From positions 1 to 27,840 of the IMG/VR virus record IMGVR_UViG_3300032173_000032: a DNA stretch of 27,840 nt; one strand, given 5' to 3'. A program made the position numbers and the translations under genes. The notes beneath the pieces are model-generated. The model saw only the letters and a list, made by a program, of their open reading frames with translations. It searched no databases and was not told where the DNA came from. Of the stretch, positions 7,330-16,525 are shown one piece after another; position 1 is the first letter of the stretch; each line of letters begins with the position of its first letter. The stretch is from a virus.

Positions 7330-7338
7330 GATTGGAGA

Positions 7339-8190
7339 TTAGGTTAAGGCTTTATCGAAGTCGATCTGGATAATATCCGCATCGGTAATTGGATTGCTCA
7401 GGGTGAACAAACCGTTTGTGGCATCAGCGGCGAAAGAATTCAAGCTCCATGTTGAAATGGGATTGCTTGGATAATAAACGCTGTAGTTGCGGTTCAATCG
7501 AACTCCGTTAACATATACCCGAAGACTGTCTTCAATATATGGCGTAGCCGTTGAAGTAACCTTGAAGAGTTTGTAGTCAATAGGCACCAAATCATCTGTC
7601 GGTAGCATTACCGGCGTTAGATCGTAATAGTGTCGGTGGGCAAACTCGGTCGAGACTGTCAGTACAGCCTTGACCTTGTTTGGTGCTTCGACTTCCCAAT
7701 TAACGCTTTGTGAAGATACAAGTTCTATTGTGCCTTCTTCAAAAAGTATAATATTCGATATTGTCTCAACTGACATCATCAAATTTGTAGCTTCATCAGC
7801 GATCAGAGCCAGCTTGTCTCGCTCTGAAGCAAGCATTCTGACAAAGCTCACAGGGTTCGTTAAGGCGGGAAACCCTAGAGCAATATAGTCAGCTAATTCT
7901 GGACCTGAGACGCTTTTCGTGCCGTCTGTATGTTCGGCAATATTATGCAATGCCTGATCTATAGCGTCAGGAATCAAATTGCCATCTTCATCAATGGATT
8001 GAGCCAAGCGATTGGCCAATGTACCCTGTGTACCTGCGGTTTCACGCAGAACCGCTCCTTGGACATCGACTTCAGCGTTGATGATTAAATCTCTGTCTGC
8101 CAGAATCTTCAACGGTAAATTGTCATATTCCCAATGGTACGGCTGATCTGCGTTATATTGCGGTACTGGTAATTGGCTTAAATCTGGCAT
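7339..8190 (-). CDS. Virion structural protein, probable tail-fibre or baseplate component
   Basis: This 283-residue protein has an N-terminal segment (QPYHWEYDNLPLKILADRD, ~16-34) like one seen at the start of many large-phage virion proteins. It is followed by a helical region with LIPDAIDQALHNIAEHTDGT (~77-96) and a beta-rich C-terminal half with YVNGVRLNRNYSVYYPSNP (~228-246), a typical fibre 'parameter' motif. The ATG is preceded by AAGGAG four bases upstream. The neighbours are small baseplate/fibre-type genes, so a structural role is likely, but no specific assignment is possible. Confidence 0.68.
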   Translation of the reverse strand: MPDLSQLPVPQYNADQPYHWEYDNLPLKILADRDLIINAEVDVQGAVLRETAGTQGTLANRLAQSIDEDGNLIPDAIDQALHNIAEHTDGTKSVSGPELADYIALGFPALTNPVSFVRMLASERDKLALIADEATNLMMSVETISNIILFEEGTIELVSSQSVNWEVEAPNKVKAVLTVSTEFAHRHYYDLTPVMLPTDDLVPIDYKLFKVTSTATPYIEDSLRVYVNGVRLNRNYSVYYPSNPISTWSLNSFAADATNGLFTLSNPITDADIIQIDFDKALT

Positions 8191-8218
8191 GGCTCTCCTT
8201 GATTATCGTATCTATTGC

Positions 8219-8686
8219 TTAAACGTCTAAAACCCAACCTTCGGCTTCGACACGTTCTGATTCTTTCTGAAAAGATACGTCTGTAGCCAGTAAAAAGCTG
8301 GAAGAAGACAACATCGACAACATCGCCCACCTGTCTGTCATTTGTGGGCTACAAGTAGTCATTGTGTTGCTCGCATCTCTTGGAAAGCCATCCGTGTCAA
8401 TTGATGCAACCACCGTGTCAATTGATGAACCATAGCTCGTTGCCAAGTGTGAGTGTCCTGTATCAATAATGATTGTGCTACAGGGTCCACAGGCATCCAT
8501 AGTCAAGGTGTAACTTAAATCTTTGTCTGTGATTTTGACACTTGGACTAATTGTGTTGGAAGGGGGAAATTCCTTCAACAGTCCGATTGTGGCATACAGA
8601 ACGTAATTACTGAGAATGTTCTCAAGGCTTCGTTCTATCGCTGCGGCTTCTTTCTTCTCTGCTCTTTCTAACCAAAAATTCTTCAT
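8219..8686 (-). CDS. Hypothetical protein, probably virion-associated
   Basis: This 155-residue protein begins MKNFWLERAEKKEAAAIERS. The start at 8686 is preferred to an upstream in-frame ATG at 8728 because AGGA lies six bases before it and it avoids overlapping the next gene. The N-terminus is a charged helix. The rest is rich in Ser, Thr and Asp with alternating hydrophobics (TIIIDTGHSHLATSYGSS; SIDTDGFPRDASNTM) and two cysteines in ACGPC. I recognise no family. It lies inside the late structural operon between two fibre-type genes, so a small structural or accessory role is plausible. Confidence 0.68.
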   Translation of the reverse strand: MKNFWLERAEKKEAAAIERSLENILSNYVLYATIGLLKEFPPSNTISPSVKITDKDLSYTLTMDACGPCSTIIIDTGHSHLATSYGSSIDTVVASIDTDGFPRDASNTMTTCSPQMTDRWAMLSMLSSSSFLLATDVSFQKESERVEAEGWVLDV

Positions 8687-8692
8687 TTTTAT

Positions 8693-8696
8693 TCCT
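8693..8696 (-). promoter_or_regulatory. Shine-Dalgarno that fixes the start at 8686
   Basis: AGGA on the minus strand lies six bases before ATG 8686. It supports the shorter reading of the 155-residue gene over the in-frame start at 8728, which would overlap the upstream neighbour's 3' end by 28 bases. Confidence 0.7.
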
Positions 8697-8700
8697 GTGT

Positions 8701-9180
8701 TTATACAAAAGTTAATCGCCAATTCCAAGTGATCTGCATTTGCGCAGTCTTGGTTAAGTCCGGGAATGTCACCATGCTGTATAGATTCCCACTTGCCATT
8801 TGTAGTGCCATTTCGTTAAGAACCGCACCATTGGCTTCTGAGAAGGCAATTACAGATGTGAAAATCACTTGCGAAGGAATATTGGGATCAACTGAGGCCA
8901 CAACTGGTTTGCTGGCTTGGGTAATTCCAAACAAACCATTTCGACTGGTCGCCACAAATTTGGTGGAACCGTCTGCTGTGCCGCCGTCGCCAAATAACAT
9001 TCGATTGACGTAGAAGTTGAATCCATCACCGATGTCACGAGCCAAACAAGAAGCTAGGGCCTCTCGCCCTTTCGTCAATACAGTATTGGGGAATTCAACG
9101 ATCTTTCGTTCGCCGGACTCATAATCAATTATAGCTTGGACGAACCCGCAGGGTTTCAACCCGTCAGTAATTTCTATCAT
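8701..9180 (-). CDS. Tail-fibre/baseplate-associated structural protein
   Basis: This 159-residue protein has a layout common in large-phage tail proteins: an initial beta strand pair, FPNTVLTKGREALASCLARDIG (~30-51), FNFYVNRMLFGDGGT (~54-68), then ANGAVLNEMALQMASGNLYS (~118-137) and the C-terminal FPDLTKTAQMQITWNWRLTF. Such proteins are usually annotated only as virion structural proteins. ATG 9180 overlaps the TGA of the tail protein I gene (ATGA, 4 bp) and has AAGGAG upstream, so the two are translationally coupled. Position directly after tail protein I matches where P2-type tails place fibre-attachment genes. Confidence 0.72.
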   Translation of the reverse strand: MIEITDGLKPCGFVQAIIDYESGERKIVEFPNTVLTKGREALASCLARDIGDGFNFYVNRMLFGDGGTADGSTKFVATSRNGLFGITQASKPVVASVDPNIPSQVIFTSVIAFSEANGAVLNEMALQMASGNLYSMVTFPDLTKTAQMQITWNWRLTFV

Positions 9181-12100
9181 ATCTCTCCTTGTTCGGTAGT
9201 TCCGTCAGCATATTCAATGCTAAAGGCGATCCCCTCAGTTTGTTGAACGAATTCGTTAATTTGATTCCCTTCAGGCAGACTTAATCCAGTCACCGTCCCG
9301 TCTTGATCCACTCGATCAATCACAGGGCGTCCAGCCCGATCCAATGTACGAAAAGTATGTGCAGGCAAATTGAATTGCTGTCCAGCTATAGTTGCACCAT
9401 TCTTTGTGTATTTGTAAATAGTCACGTTGACGGATGTTCCACCTAAATTTAATGTTTTCCACCAATAAGGGTTGCCAGATAATGTAAAGGTCGTAAATCC
9501 TGATGGATTATCTCCGTCGATTTGATCCATGAAGTAGCTGTCAGACCCAATAACAACAATGAAATTCTCTCTGAATTCATTATTTTCAATGCCTTCGTCC
9601 ACAACAACAAGAGAGTTAGCACCGTTTTGGATTCCCAGACTGGACTCTAAATTGCCTGCCATCTGTAGCTTTAAGCCTCGATAATGTAGATAACCAACTT
9701 GTTTTTCGGCAACTTTTTGGTTGACCCGTAAGTTGGTGTTGTTGATGTCGCCTCGATTGTTGCCCATATTGTCATAATATTTGCCGATGTAATACTGGTC
9801 AGTTGTCCCATCTACAAATTCAAGAATTGGGTATTCTTCCAAGTTGATCTTTTGGAATGTATTATCCAGTCGTATTGCATTGCGAATTGGCAGCACCGAA
9901 CCACTCAAAGCAGTCACACGACCACGCTTGGTGACGTTAAACTCACCAACTGTACTTGTGACAATTGTTGTCAAGTTGCGAATCAAACTATAGGTTACAT
10001 TGGAAGCATTGTTGCTAGACAATGTGCCATCGTTGGTCAAAACCAAACTTCCATCTGGCTGTATGTCTTTAATCACATATGGCGTGCCGCTATAAGCCGG
10101 AATCAAAACTTTCCATGCAGTTATTGCAGTCCCTTGATCTACGTCAAACGTAGATTCAGTTCCCAGCAATCCAAAATCTTTAGTGGAATCTGAAATGACA
10201 AAGATGTTGTCTTGAGCAATGTTACACAATGTTCCATCCAACACCAAATTGTCGATGTCAAAAGTGAAAGCCTGATTGCTTGTCACCATCAAGTTTACAT
10301 TGATTACGCCAGTAACCGACGCCGCATTGCCCCTCGGATTGTCTACTGTGTATCCGCCAGAAAGAATAGAGGGAGCAAACACAGTCATTGTGGCGCTGCC
10401 ATCTAATGCCATGCCGATGCGATCCAATTGCAAGTCAGGACAGAACAATACAACTTCATCGTTGTACGCCGTGCCAGTGGTAGTTGTCACAGCAACCGTT
10501 TTGTCTGCCAGTTCATCTCTAAGAATACCAGTCGTCTCAACCAATCTCATGATTCGATTGAAGTATTGTTGGCCCTCACCCGCAATGACAAACTCGCTGC
10601 CCTGCATTGATACTAATGCTTCTACTTCTTCGAGTGGAGATTCAACGAATTCGTTGATGCCACCAATAAAGTTGAAGGTGTGCAATACGGCATGGAAAGG
10701 CGAAAACTCTCGAAGAACTTCTTTTGCTTCAAGAATGCGATCATCTGACAAGTTTTCAATTTCTAAGTCGATGTTGTAATTGCTGCTAATGCAGGCGGTG
10801 CATGGATCAACGAAGTTGCGGTCAATATCACAAGGCAACTTAGAGTTACGAATGCTGCCGTTGTACTCTTCCATGTTGTAGATGTTTTCACTATATGGGA
10901 ATTCAGTTCGTACTTTTCCGTATACCAAAAATTCATGGTATGGGTGGCGAGTTGGAATCACCAAGTCAAACATCGAATCATTTTCAGGGATTACTCGAAC
11001 ATTCCAATTCTTCAAAGGATAAACTTGATCTCGTTCATCTCGTTGGTCCATTAAAGGCAATGACCTAACATAGTTTTCTATTGCTTGTGTGGTCGGATCA
11101 ATAATTTCTGAATATTTGTACAATACTCTTATTTCATCGCCGTCAACAAGGTCGATTGGTTCAATAGACAGGCCACTTCCCGCCCATGTCATATAGGTGA
11201 TGCCATCACTGGTCAAAAATTCAACATAATCTGAACTTAACGCAACCCAAGTTAAACTGTCCGCAGGTCTTAGCCACAATTCAAAATTGTCGTAATCAAT
11301 AGGCAATGCGACCTTTTCAAGCTCAAATGTGTCGCTCGTTCCATCGAATTTGACCACTTCTTGCCATGTATAAGATGAAGTGATCTCCCACAATTGGGTC
11401 AATCCCATCATGGTGATAGCCGCATGTTCTAACGCTTCGGCCAACCCCTTCTTCGTTCCTTTCATTTTGTACAACGGAACGGCACGTTTGATTTGACCTC
11501 TCCAACGTGTAGGGTCGTCTGTCTTCAGTTTGAGATCAAACAAATTGGACAAATACGGGATCAAGGCTTCATGGATTGAGTTAGCGTCTTGGAGATCGAC
11601 AATCTGATTGCCCAGGTCTTCTAAAGTATTGAATCCCAAAGCAACTGCTTTGTTGAACTTGTCCAATACGTCAGGCGTGCGGTCGTTTTCTGACATGACC
11701 ATCTTGAACATATCGGGAGTGTACCGCTCAAGCAGCGTTTCGTATTTATCTGGATTGGTAAAGTGCGATGGAATACTGGTGGTGGTTTGTGTGTCGCCCT
11801 TTAGGGTGAACCTAGCATGTGCCGACAAGCTATCGCCAGCAATTAACGGCGTCCAAGTCCAACAGATGAAATAGTCACCTTCACGCATACCTTGTGGTTG
11901 CCATGTGTAGGCGTATTGACCAAAAACGCCATCTACCAAATCAACAAATGCGTTGTCCAGATCAGTGGTAAGCCACGCTGGGAAGCGATCATTGCCTACG
12001 ATGTGAACTGGAGATGCTTCGTTAAAGAAGAATGGGGAAACCGCCACATTGCTTTCTGCAATAGATCGAAGTCTTTTGGCCTCTGCTATGTTTGCATCAT

Positions 12101-12341
12101 TTGGCGTGGCGCAAGCTGTGGCCTCGGCAACTTCAGCGGCCTTCAGTTTTTCCAAGTCATAGGTTTTGTTTTGATACTCATTTAAGTTGCCGCTGGTGAA
12201 ATCACGTTCTACATAATAGATGACAAGACGATTGACTTTGTAAGGATTAGACGTGAAGCAGCCTTGAGCATCTGGTGTATGCAAAGTGAATACAATCGTG
12301 TCCGAAATAGACGGGTTGTCATTTATTGTCAGTGTCGCCAC
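9177..12341 (-). CDS. Tail protein I-like baseplate wedge protein with large C-terminal extension
   Basis: This 1,054-residue protein starts with GTG, with AAGGAG six bases upstream. Residues ~190-320 contain a recognisable tail protein I (P2 gpI) core: ERYTPDMFKMV, the segment TRWRGQIKRAVPLYKMKGTKKG and LAEALEHAA. This core bridges gpJ/gp6 wedges to the fibres. An N-terminal beta domain (1-185) precedes it. A long beta-rich C-terminal part (~330-1054) includes a cysteine cluster (CDIDRNFVDPCTAC) and is rich in Thr/Asn/Gly, suggesting several Ig- or fibre-like domains. P2 gpI is only about 180 residues, so this is greatly expanded and may combine wedge and fibre-anchor roles, as T4 gp7 (about 1,000 residues) does. 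The gene follows the gpJ/gp6 homologue, as in P2. Confidence 0.82.
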   Translation of the reverse strand: MATLTINDNPSISDTIVFTLHTPDAQGCFTSNPYKVNRLVIYYVERDFTSGNLNEYQNKTYDLEKLKAAEVAEATACATPNDANIAEAKRLRSIAESNVAVSPFFFNEASPVHIVGNDRFPAWLTTDLDNAFVDLVDGVFGQYAYTWQPQGMREGDYFICWTWTPLIAGDSLSAHARFTLKGDTQTTTSIPSHFTNPDKYETLLERYTPDMFKMVMSENDRTPDVLDKFNKAVALGFNTLEDLGNQIVDLQDANSIHEALIPYLSNLFDLKLKTDDPTRWRGQIKRAVPLYKMKGTKKGLAEALEHAAITMMGLTQLWEITSSYTWQEVVKFDGTSDTFELEKVALPIDYDNFELWLRPADSLTWVALSSDYVEFLTSDGITYMTWAGSGLSIEPIDLVDGDEIRVLYKYSEIIDPTTQAIENYVRSLPLMDQRDERDQVYPLKNWNVRVIPENDSMFDLVIPTRHPYHEFLVYGKVRTEFPYSENIYNMEEYNGSIRNSKLPCDIDRNFVDPCTACISSNYNIDLEIENLSDDRILEAKEVLREFSPFHAVLHTFNFIGGINEFVESPLEEVEALVSMQGSEFVIAGEGQQYFNRIMRLVETTGILRDELADKTVAVTTTTGTAYNDEVVLFCPDLQLDRIGMALDGSATMTVFAPSILSGGYTVDNPRGNAASVTGVINVNLMVTSNQAFTFDIDNLVLDGTLCNIAQDNIFVISDSTKDFGLLGTESTFDVDQGTAITAWKVLIPAYSGTPYVIKDIQPDGSLVLTNDGTLSSNNASNVTYSLIRNLTTIVTSTVGEFNVTKRGRVTALSGSVLPIRNAIRLDNTFQKINLEEYPILEFVDGTTDQYYIGKYYDNMGNNRGDINNTNLRVNQKVAEKQVGYLHYRGLKLQMAGNLESSLGIQNGANSLVVVDEGIENNEFRENFIVVIGSDSYFMDQIDGDNPSGFTTFTLSGNPYWWKTLNLGGTSVNVTIYKYTKNGATIAGQQFNLPAHTFRTLDRAGRPVIDRVDQDGTVTGLSLPEGNQINEFVQQTEGIAFSIEYADGTTEQGEI

Positions 12342-12351
12342 AACCTTCTCC

Positions 12352-13908
12352 TTACTCGTATGTGAATGTAATATCCGTTGTGTCGGGCCGGATAATTTCG
12401 TAGAACTTAGTCGTCACTCTATTCCCGCCATTAGCGGCATCATTCGTAATGAAATTGACTTCGTATCTCTGAATCTCTTTCAAGTCGGAAAGAGACTTAA
12501 TCATGTCTGAATCTCTTAGGGTCTGACCGTATTCCCAATTATTCAATGCAAAGAAAGAATCAAGTCTTCTTTGAATTTTGATTCTCAATTCATCTTCAAA
12601 CTTTCGGTAGAACCGATCCATCACAACATCAAGTCCTGTATCGACAACCACCACTTGCCCATCACGAATGCAGACGTGATCTGTAAACATTTTCAAGGAA
12701 TCTATGTAGTTCTCTAATTCTACCTTTAGCTCATTGCTTGCCTCTTGGAGTTTTTCGTTTCCATTCAATGCCAAAATATACAAGTCAACAATGTTGCCTG
12801 AGCAACCATAGTTTCTTAATACTGCTGTGGATTTGCCGATTTGACCCTGGTAAGCCGTAGCAAATTGATCGGTCAACGTCTTGTAATCTAATCCGGTGAC
12901 TGCTCGATTTTGTACTCTTACCCAAGCTGGCAATTTATTTCTGATGTCTTCAATCGTGTCGCCGTCATAACCAAATTCACCCTTGGTGTAGTTTCTCAAT
13001 CCAATAGGCACACTGAAAGATAGTCCGGGAACATTGACAATGGTTTGTTTTTCAATGGTTCCACTAACTACATTTCCAATTGAACCTCCACCTTTACGGT
13101 AGGAAATAAAAATCTTACTTCCTTGAGATGGAATCAATCCGGCTCGATTGTTTCCAAAAATCACAAATGCTTTATAATTGGAATTGAACTCCAGTCGGTA
13201 TTCTCGTCTTGGTTGAGAATCGGTGAAGTAATCAACTTGAGTCCATAATACTCCATCAACTTCCACTCTTACGGAATCGTAAATTACAGGAAATTCATTC
13301 AAGGCGATTGTCTGAGCTACAGTACCATTGCCACTTGATTCTGAAGAACGAGTAATTCCTTCTAGTCCAACAATACTTGCATTTACCACACCACCGGCAG
13401 GAATCACAATGTCTTGGTCGAATATTGGGTTATTGTCAGCATCAGCAGGGAACAACTCAATAGACAATTGTTTATTTCCAGTGCTGATTTTTAAGTCAAA
13501 CGGAGCAGGTATTACCACATCAGTTAAAACCGGATTGTTCAGACTCGCAGTCCATAGCGTTCTTGCAGCAATAGGCGGTTGTGGCTTAAAGCCAACTAGC
13601 TTTGCTAACCGAAATGCGTTTTCTGCTTCTGTAACGGTGTCAATGAATACTTCATTGGCAATTTGGTCCATTTTGAAAGACAGAGTATCAGCCAAAAATG
13701 CCCAATTTTCGATGAGCATAATGGCAAGCGACGACTCTACGAAGTCTGAGAATTCCTTGTCAAACTTCTGTCTTGTAAATTCAATCAGTCGGGTTTTCAT
13801 CGACCAGAAATCTTGATTTGTATAGTTCAAATTAAAGATGTTCGGAGTCGTGATAATCTGCGACTGAGTGTATGGTGTAATATCAAACGGACAGTTATTG
13901 GTCGCCAT
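12352..13908 (-). CDS. Baseplate wedge protein, gpJ/gp6-like
   Basis: This 518-residue protein matches the baseplate J family (P2 gpJ, T4 gp6), which forms the inner ring of wedges around the hub and holds the baseplate in its high-energy state. Visible family features are an N-terminal helical region with SSLAIMLIENWAFLADTLSF and AENAFRLAKLVGFKP (~60-115), central beta segments, and GEFGYDGDTIEDIRNKLPAWVRVQNRAVTGLDYKTLTDQF. In this family the last region is typically 'R...R.P..lR...RAVT..DYe.l'. It ends in a helical domain and the 'eIqryevnFitnd' strand. Length is close to the family norm. ATG 13908 overlaps the gp25-like gene's TAA by one base and has AGGGGG upstream. Confidence 0.93.
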   Translation of the reverse strand: MATNNCPFDITPYTQSQIITTPNIFNLNYTNQDFWSMKTRLIEFTRQKFDKEFSDFVESSLAIMLIENWAFLADTLSFKMDQIANEVFIDTVTEAENAFRLAKLVGFKPQPPIAARTLWTASLNNPVLTDVVIPAPFDLKISTGNKQLSIELFPADADNNPIFDQDIVIPAGGVVNASIVGLEGITRSSESSGNGTVAQTIALNEFPVIYDSVRVEVDGVLWTQVDYFTDSQPRREYRLEFNSNYKAFVIFGNNRAGLIPSQGSKIFISYRKGGGSIGNVVSGTIEKQTIVNVPGLSFSVPIGLRNYTKGEFGYDGDTIEDIRNKLPAWVRVQNRAVTGLDYKTLTDQFATAYQGQIGKSTAVLRNYGCSGNIVDLYILALNGNEKLQEASNELKVELENYIDSLKMFTDHVCIRDGQVVVVDTGLDVVMDRFYRKFEDELRIKIQRRLDSFFALNNWEYGQTLRDSDMIKSLSDLKEIQRYEVNFITNDAANGGNRVTTKFYEIIRPDTTDITFTYE

Positions 13909-14330
13909 TATGTTCCCCCTAGTGGCACTTCGAGCAGTAGTTCTTGCACTTCTTTAATGTTTTGTGGGTCTACGAAGATGATTCGGATGAACAAAATATG
14001 CTCAAGGTCTTGTTTTTGATCTGCTTTATTCAAGGAATCCTTGTCAACCTTCGAGTTAACCTCAATGTTTGTGACGGCAATTCGTGGTTCCCATCTCTTA
14101 ATTGAGTTGATTATCATGTTTTTTGCCTGAAGTCTTAGTGCAGCATCATTAGGTTCAAAAATCAACTTGCGCAGCGGAGTACCGAAATCCGGGTTCATCA
14201 CCCGTTCGCCTGGGTTGGTCAATAAAAGAACCAACATATCGGATTTAATCTGGTCAATCCCATCCTGAGAATAAAGAAAGCCCCTTGCATTCTTTACGAC
14301 GGGATATGGCACACCGAGGAATATTCTCAT
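13908..14330 (-). CDS. Baseplate wedge protein, gp25/gpW-like
   Basis: This 140-residue protein is a clear member of the gp25-like family (T4 gp25, P2 gpW, T6SS TssE), which links the wedge to the first sheath ring and helps trigger contraction. The hallmark is LLLTNPGERVMNPDFGTPLRKLIFEP (residues ~36-61): 'GER-x-x-x-P-x-x-G' followed by a downstream helix (ALRLQAKNMIINSIKRWEPR), then the paired strands with VTNIEV and LFIRIIFVD. Length matches the family (about 130). GGAG lies five bases before the ATG. The presence of this protein is the strongest single sign that the tail is contractile. Confidence 0.95.
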   Translation of the reverse strand: MRIFLGVPYPVVKNARGFLYSQDGIDQIKSDMLVLLLTNPGERVMNPDFGTPLRKLIFEPNDAALRLQAKNMIINSIKRWEPRIAVTNIEVNSKVDKDSLNKADQKQDLEHILFIRIIFVDPQNIKEVQELLLEVPLGGT

Positions 14331-14340
14331 TTAATCTCCA

Positions 14341-16515
14341 TTAGCATGGCGGGCATTTCATGAACGGTGCCAACTGGAAGATTGACAATTGCTGTGCCTT
14401 TCCAGATGTACTGGCAAACACACGGTCACTAATCCTCACGCAGCCAGTACAGAAGTCGTAAACAATAACGGCTCCGAAGCACGGGTCTGGACCACCACAA
14501 CCGCCGCAACCCGGAGGAGGACTACAATCCTCTCCAGCCAGCAGCAATATGACTTCCTTGGCATAAAACAGATGGAGTTTATCGGTGATGTTGAGGTACA
14601 CATCTTTGGTATATACGAGGTTGGTTCTGGTTACTATCTCCATCAAATCTGATGGATTTTTCTCTTCGTCGCCCACAATAGTAATGTGGTTGTCGTAAGT
14701 TGAAACAATGTAGTTTCCACCCACACGCAGGAACACAAGACCTGGACCCGATGGGGCCTCCTGATACCTGTGAATGTGTGGGCCACGTTCTTCGTTGTCC
14801 TTTTGAGGACAGAATATTTGAATGTATTGTTGCTTTGTCTCTTCTTGGCTATCATCATCATGATACATCATCTCCAGGCCATACCCTGTTCGGATTTTAA
14901 CGAAAGCCTTCTTCGCCTTCGGAATCGGCACGCCACCTTCCATACGGCATGGGGCGCATTGCTCATTCGTCTCGTCCACCATATCAATTGTGTGATTACT
15001 GGTGCTTTTTAGGTGAATGCCACGTTCAGAACCGGCAATGTTTGGCGGGCAACCAGGGCAATCCTTCTGGGACTCTGTGTGATCGTTTAACTCGATTTTG
15101 TTGCCAGTGGCAGTCAAAATCTTGATATAGTTGTCTTTGCCACGCAATTTGGCCCCATCATCGCCTGGAGGACTTTCCACATCACTCATCTCAATGAGAT
15201 GGCCCGTGGCAGACTTCCAATACGTTCGGCCCACATAATGGTCATTACAACCAAAATCAAACTCTCTATCCCAGGTAGGTTCTCCTGATGGCTCCTCAAC
15301 AGAATCGTCCATGACGAACGTATGTCCGCTAATAGACATAATCTGAATGCCGGTTTGAGGTAAATCACAAGTATTGTTCTGTGGAGTTGGCGGTCCCTTG
15401 TATGGACGACATTCTTGGCTATGCTTGAAGAATGGATTTGCTCCAACCTGAGACTTATAGTGTTTCGTATTCGGCGCACCAGTAGAAGGATGTCCACCAA
15501 TAATCTTGCTGTTGCTCTTTTTGCCCTCGCAAGGAACCTCTTCTTTCTTCTTTCCTTGTTTTGGCGTTATGTCTGGTGTGTTGGCTATCGCTTGAGCAAG
15601 CGGGTTGACCGTGTCACCCAGAGCCAGCGGCAGACTTGTAAACACAAATCCGTCCTTCAGTTTGTCTTCTTGAGAGCTATTGGCAGCGTCTTCTACGCAA
15701 CTTGTTTCTCCATCTGGAACTCCGCACTGTGGGTGCGACCACTGACCTGCATAATGCAGGTGATCGTCTTTAAGCATGATCCAGTTTCCGCAACTGGACA
15801 TGATTTCAAACCGCTTCCATTTTCTATTGCACTTAGGATCGCCATCCACCATCTTGATGTAATGCTTCTCTGGCGTCTTAATGCCAAAGATGTTTGGATA
15901 GGTGATTAACTTCTGTGCTTCAGGATTGTCAGCAAAGTCAACAAGAGATGACAGATCGAACCCGTTATAGTTTTCTGTATTCCACGGTGGAAACACCTGA
16001 GAACCATCATTGGGTCCGACTAAGTATCCTTTTCTTTTACCTTCCCAAATTTTATAGTATTCTTCAATGTTATATCCCCAATTGTGTCCTCCATCGGGGC
16101 CACGGTTTCTATGCCATGTTGTGCCAATATAATATGGTGACGCACGGTTGCCGTTTTCAAATATGATGCAAAGAGTACATCCAGCAGGAGGAACCCAAGT
16201 TGCACCACAATCATCAAAGCCTCCTAAGTTAGAAACCGGACTGGCCCACGGTAACTTTTTAATGGTCATTTTTGGATCATGAAACAAAGGAGAAAAGAAA
16301 CGAACTCGACTCTGCTTCCAAATGTCAATTGTTTCTATACACAAAGCTGTGTACATGCCAAATTGCATTTCTGCTTGTTCCATAACAGAAGCATTAGCAA
16401 CAAGCTCTTGTCTAGCAACAGATTTCATGTTGTAAGCTACGCCGCCAATTTGATTCTCAAGCGAAGCAATCCGACGCTCTAGCAATTCTACATATTCTTG
16501 TCTTGCTACCGACAT
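14341..16515 (-). CDS. Baseplate spike protein, gp5/gpV-like, with cysteine-rich tip
   Basis: This 724-residue protein starts with a coiled coil holding two copies of SVARQE (2-7 and 32-37). An OB-fold follows at ~50-135 (TIDIWKQSRVRFF ... KKLPWASPVSN ... GCTLCIIFENGN ... PYYIGTTWH), as in T4 gp5 and P2 gpV. No lysozyme domain is visible. The middle and C-terminal parts repeat a 'GHxIxMxD' strand motif (SGHTFVMDDS, TGHLIEMSDV, TGNKIELNDH, SNHTIDMVDE), expected of the trimeric beta-helix needle. The last ~65 residues hold eight cysteines (CGGCGG, CFG, CTGC, KCPPC). These could bind metal at the tip, replacing the separate PAAR cap not seen in this window (inference). It lies directly downstream of the hub gene, as gpV follows gpD in P2. 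Confidence 0.9.
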   Translation of the reverse strand: MSVARQEYVELLERRIASLENQIGGVAYNMKSVARQELVANASVMEQAEMQFGMYTALCIETIDIWKQSRVRFFSPLFHDPKMTIKKLPWASPVSNLGGFDDCGATWVPPAGCTLCIIFENGNRASPYYIGTTWHRNRGPDGGHNWGYNIEEYYKIWEGKRKGYLVGPNDGSQVFPPWNTENYNGFDLSSLVDFADNPEAQKLITYPNIFGIKTPEKHYIKMVDGDPKCNRKWKRFEIMSSCGNWIMLKDDHLHYAGQWSHPQCGVPDGETSCVEDAANSSQEDKLKDGFVFTSLPLALGDTVNPLAQAIANTPDITPKQGKKKEEVPCEGKKSNSKIIGGHPSTGAPNTKHYKSQVGANPFFKHSQECRPYKGPPTPQNNTCDLPQTGIQIMSISGHTFVMDDSVEEPSGEPTWDREFDFGCNDHYVGRTYWKSATGHLIEMSDVESPPGDDGAKLRGKDNYIKILTATGNKIELNDHTESQKDCPGCPPNIAGSERGIHLKSTSNHTIDMVDETNEQCAPCRMEGGVPIPKAKKAFVKIRTGYGLEMMYHDDDSQEETKQQYIQIFCPQKDNEERGPHIHRYQEAPSGPGLVFLRVGGNYIVSTYDNHITIVGDEEKNPSDLMEIVTRTNLVYTKDVYLNITDKLHLFYAKEVILLLAGEDCSPPPGCGGCGGPDPCFGAVIVYDFCTGCVRISDRVFASTSGKAQQLSIFQLAPFMKCPPC

Positions 16516-16525
16516 TTAATTATCC

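Noticed and set aside
7339-8190. Fourth member of the HHN/PKD set
   Set aside because: It has a loosely similar DAIDQALHNIAEHTDG segment, but no HHN triplet and no DFGD PKD motif.
8687-8728. Longer start for the 155-residue protein at 8728
   Set aside because: It would overlap the upstream gene by 28 bases; ATG 8686 has AGGA at proper spacing.
10276-10779. Plus-strand open frame of 167 codons
   Set aside because: It lies wholly within the tail protein I gene on the other strand; serine-rich composition and no ribosome site.
13328-15909. Plus-strand frames at 13328-13816 and 15415-15909
   Set aside because: Shadows of the gp6-like and spike genes, whose minus-strand products have clear family motifs.
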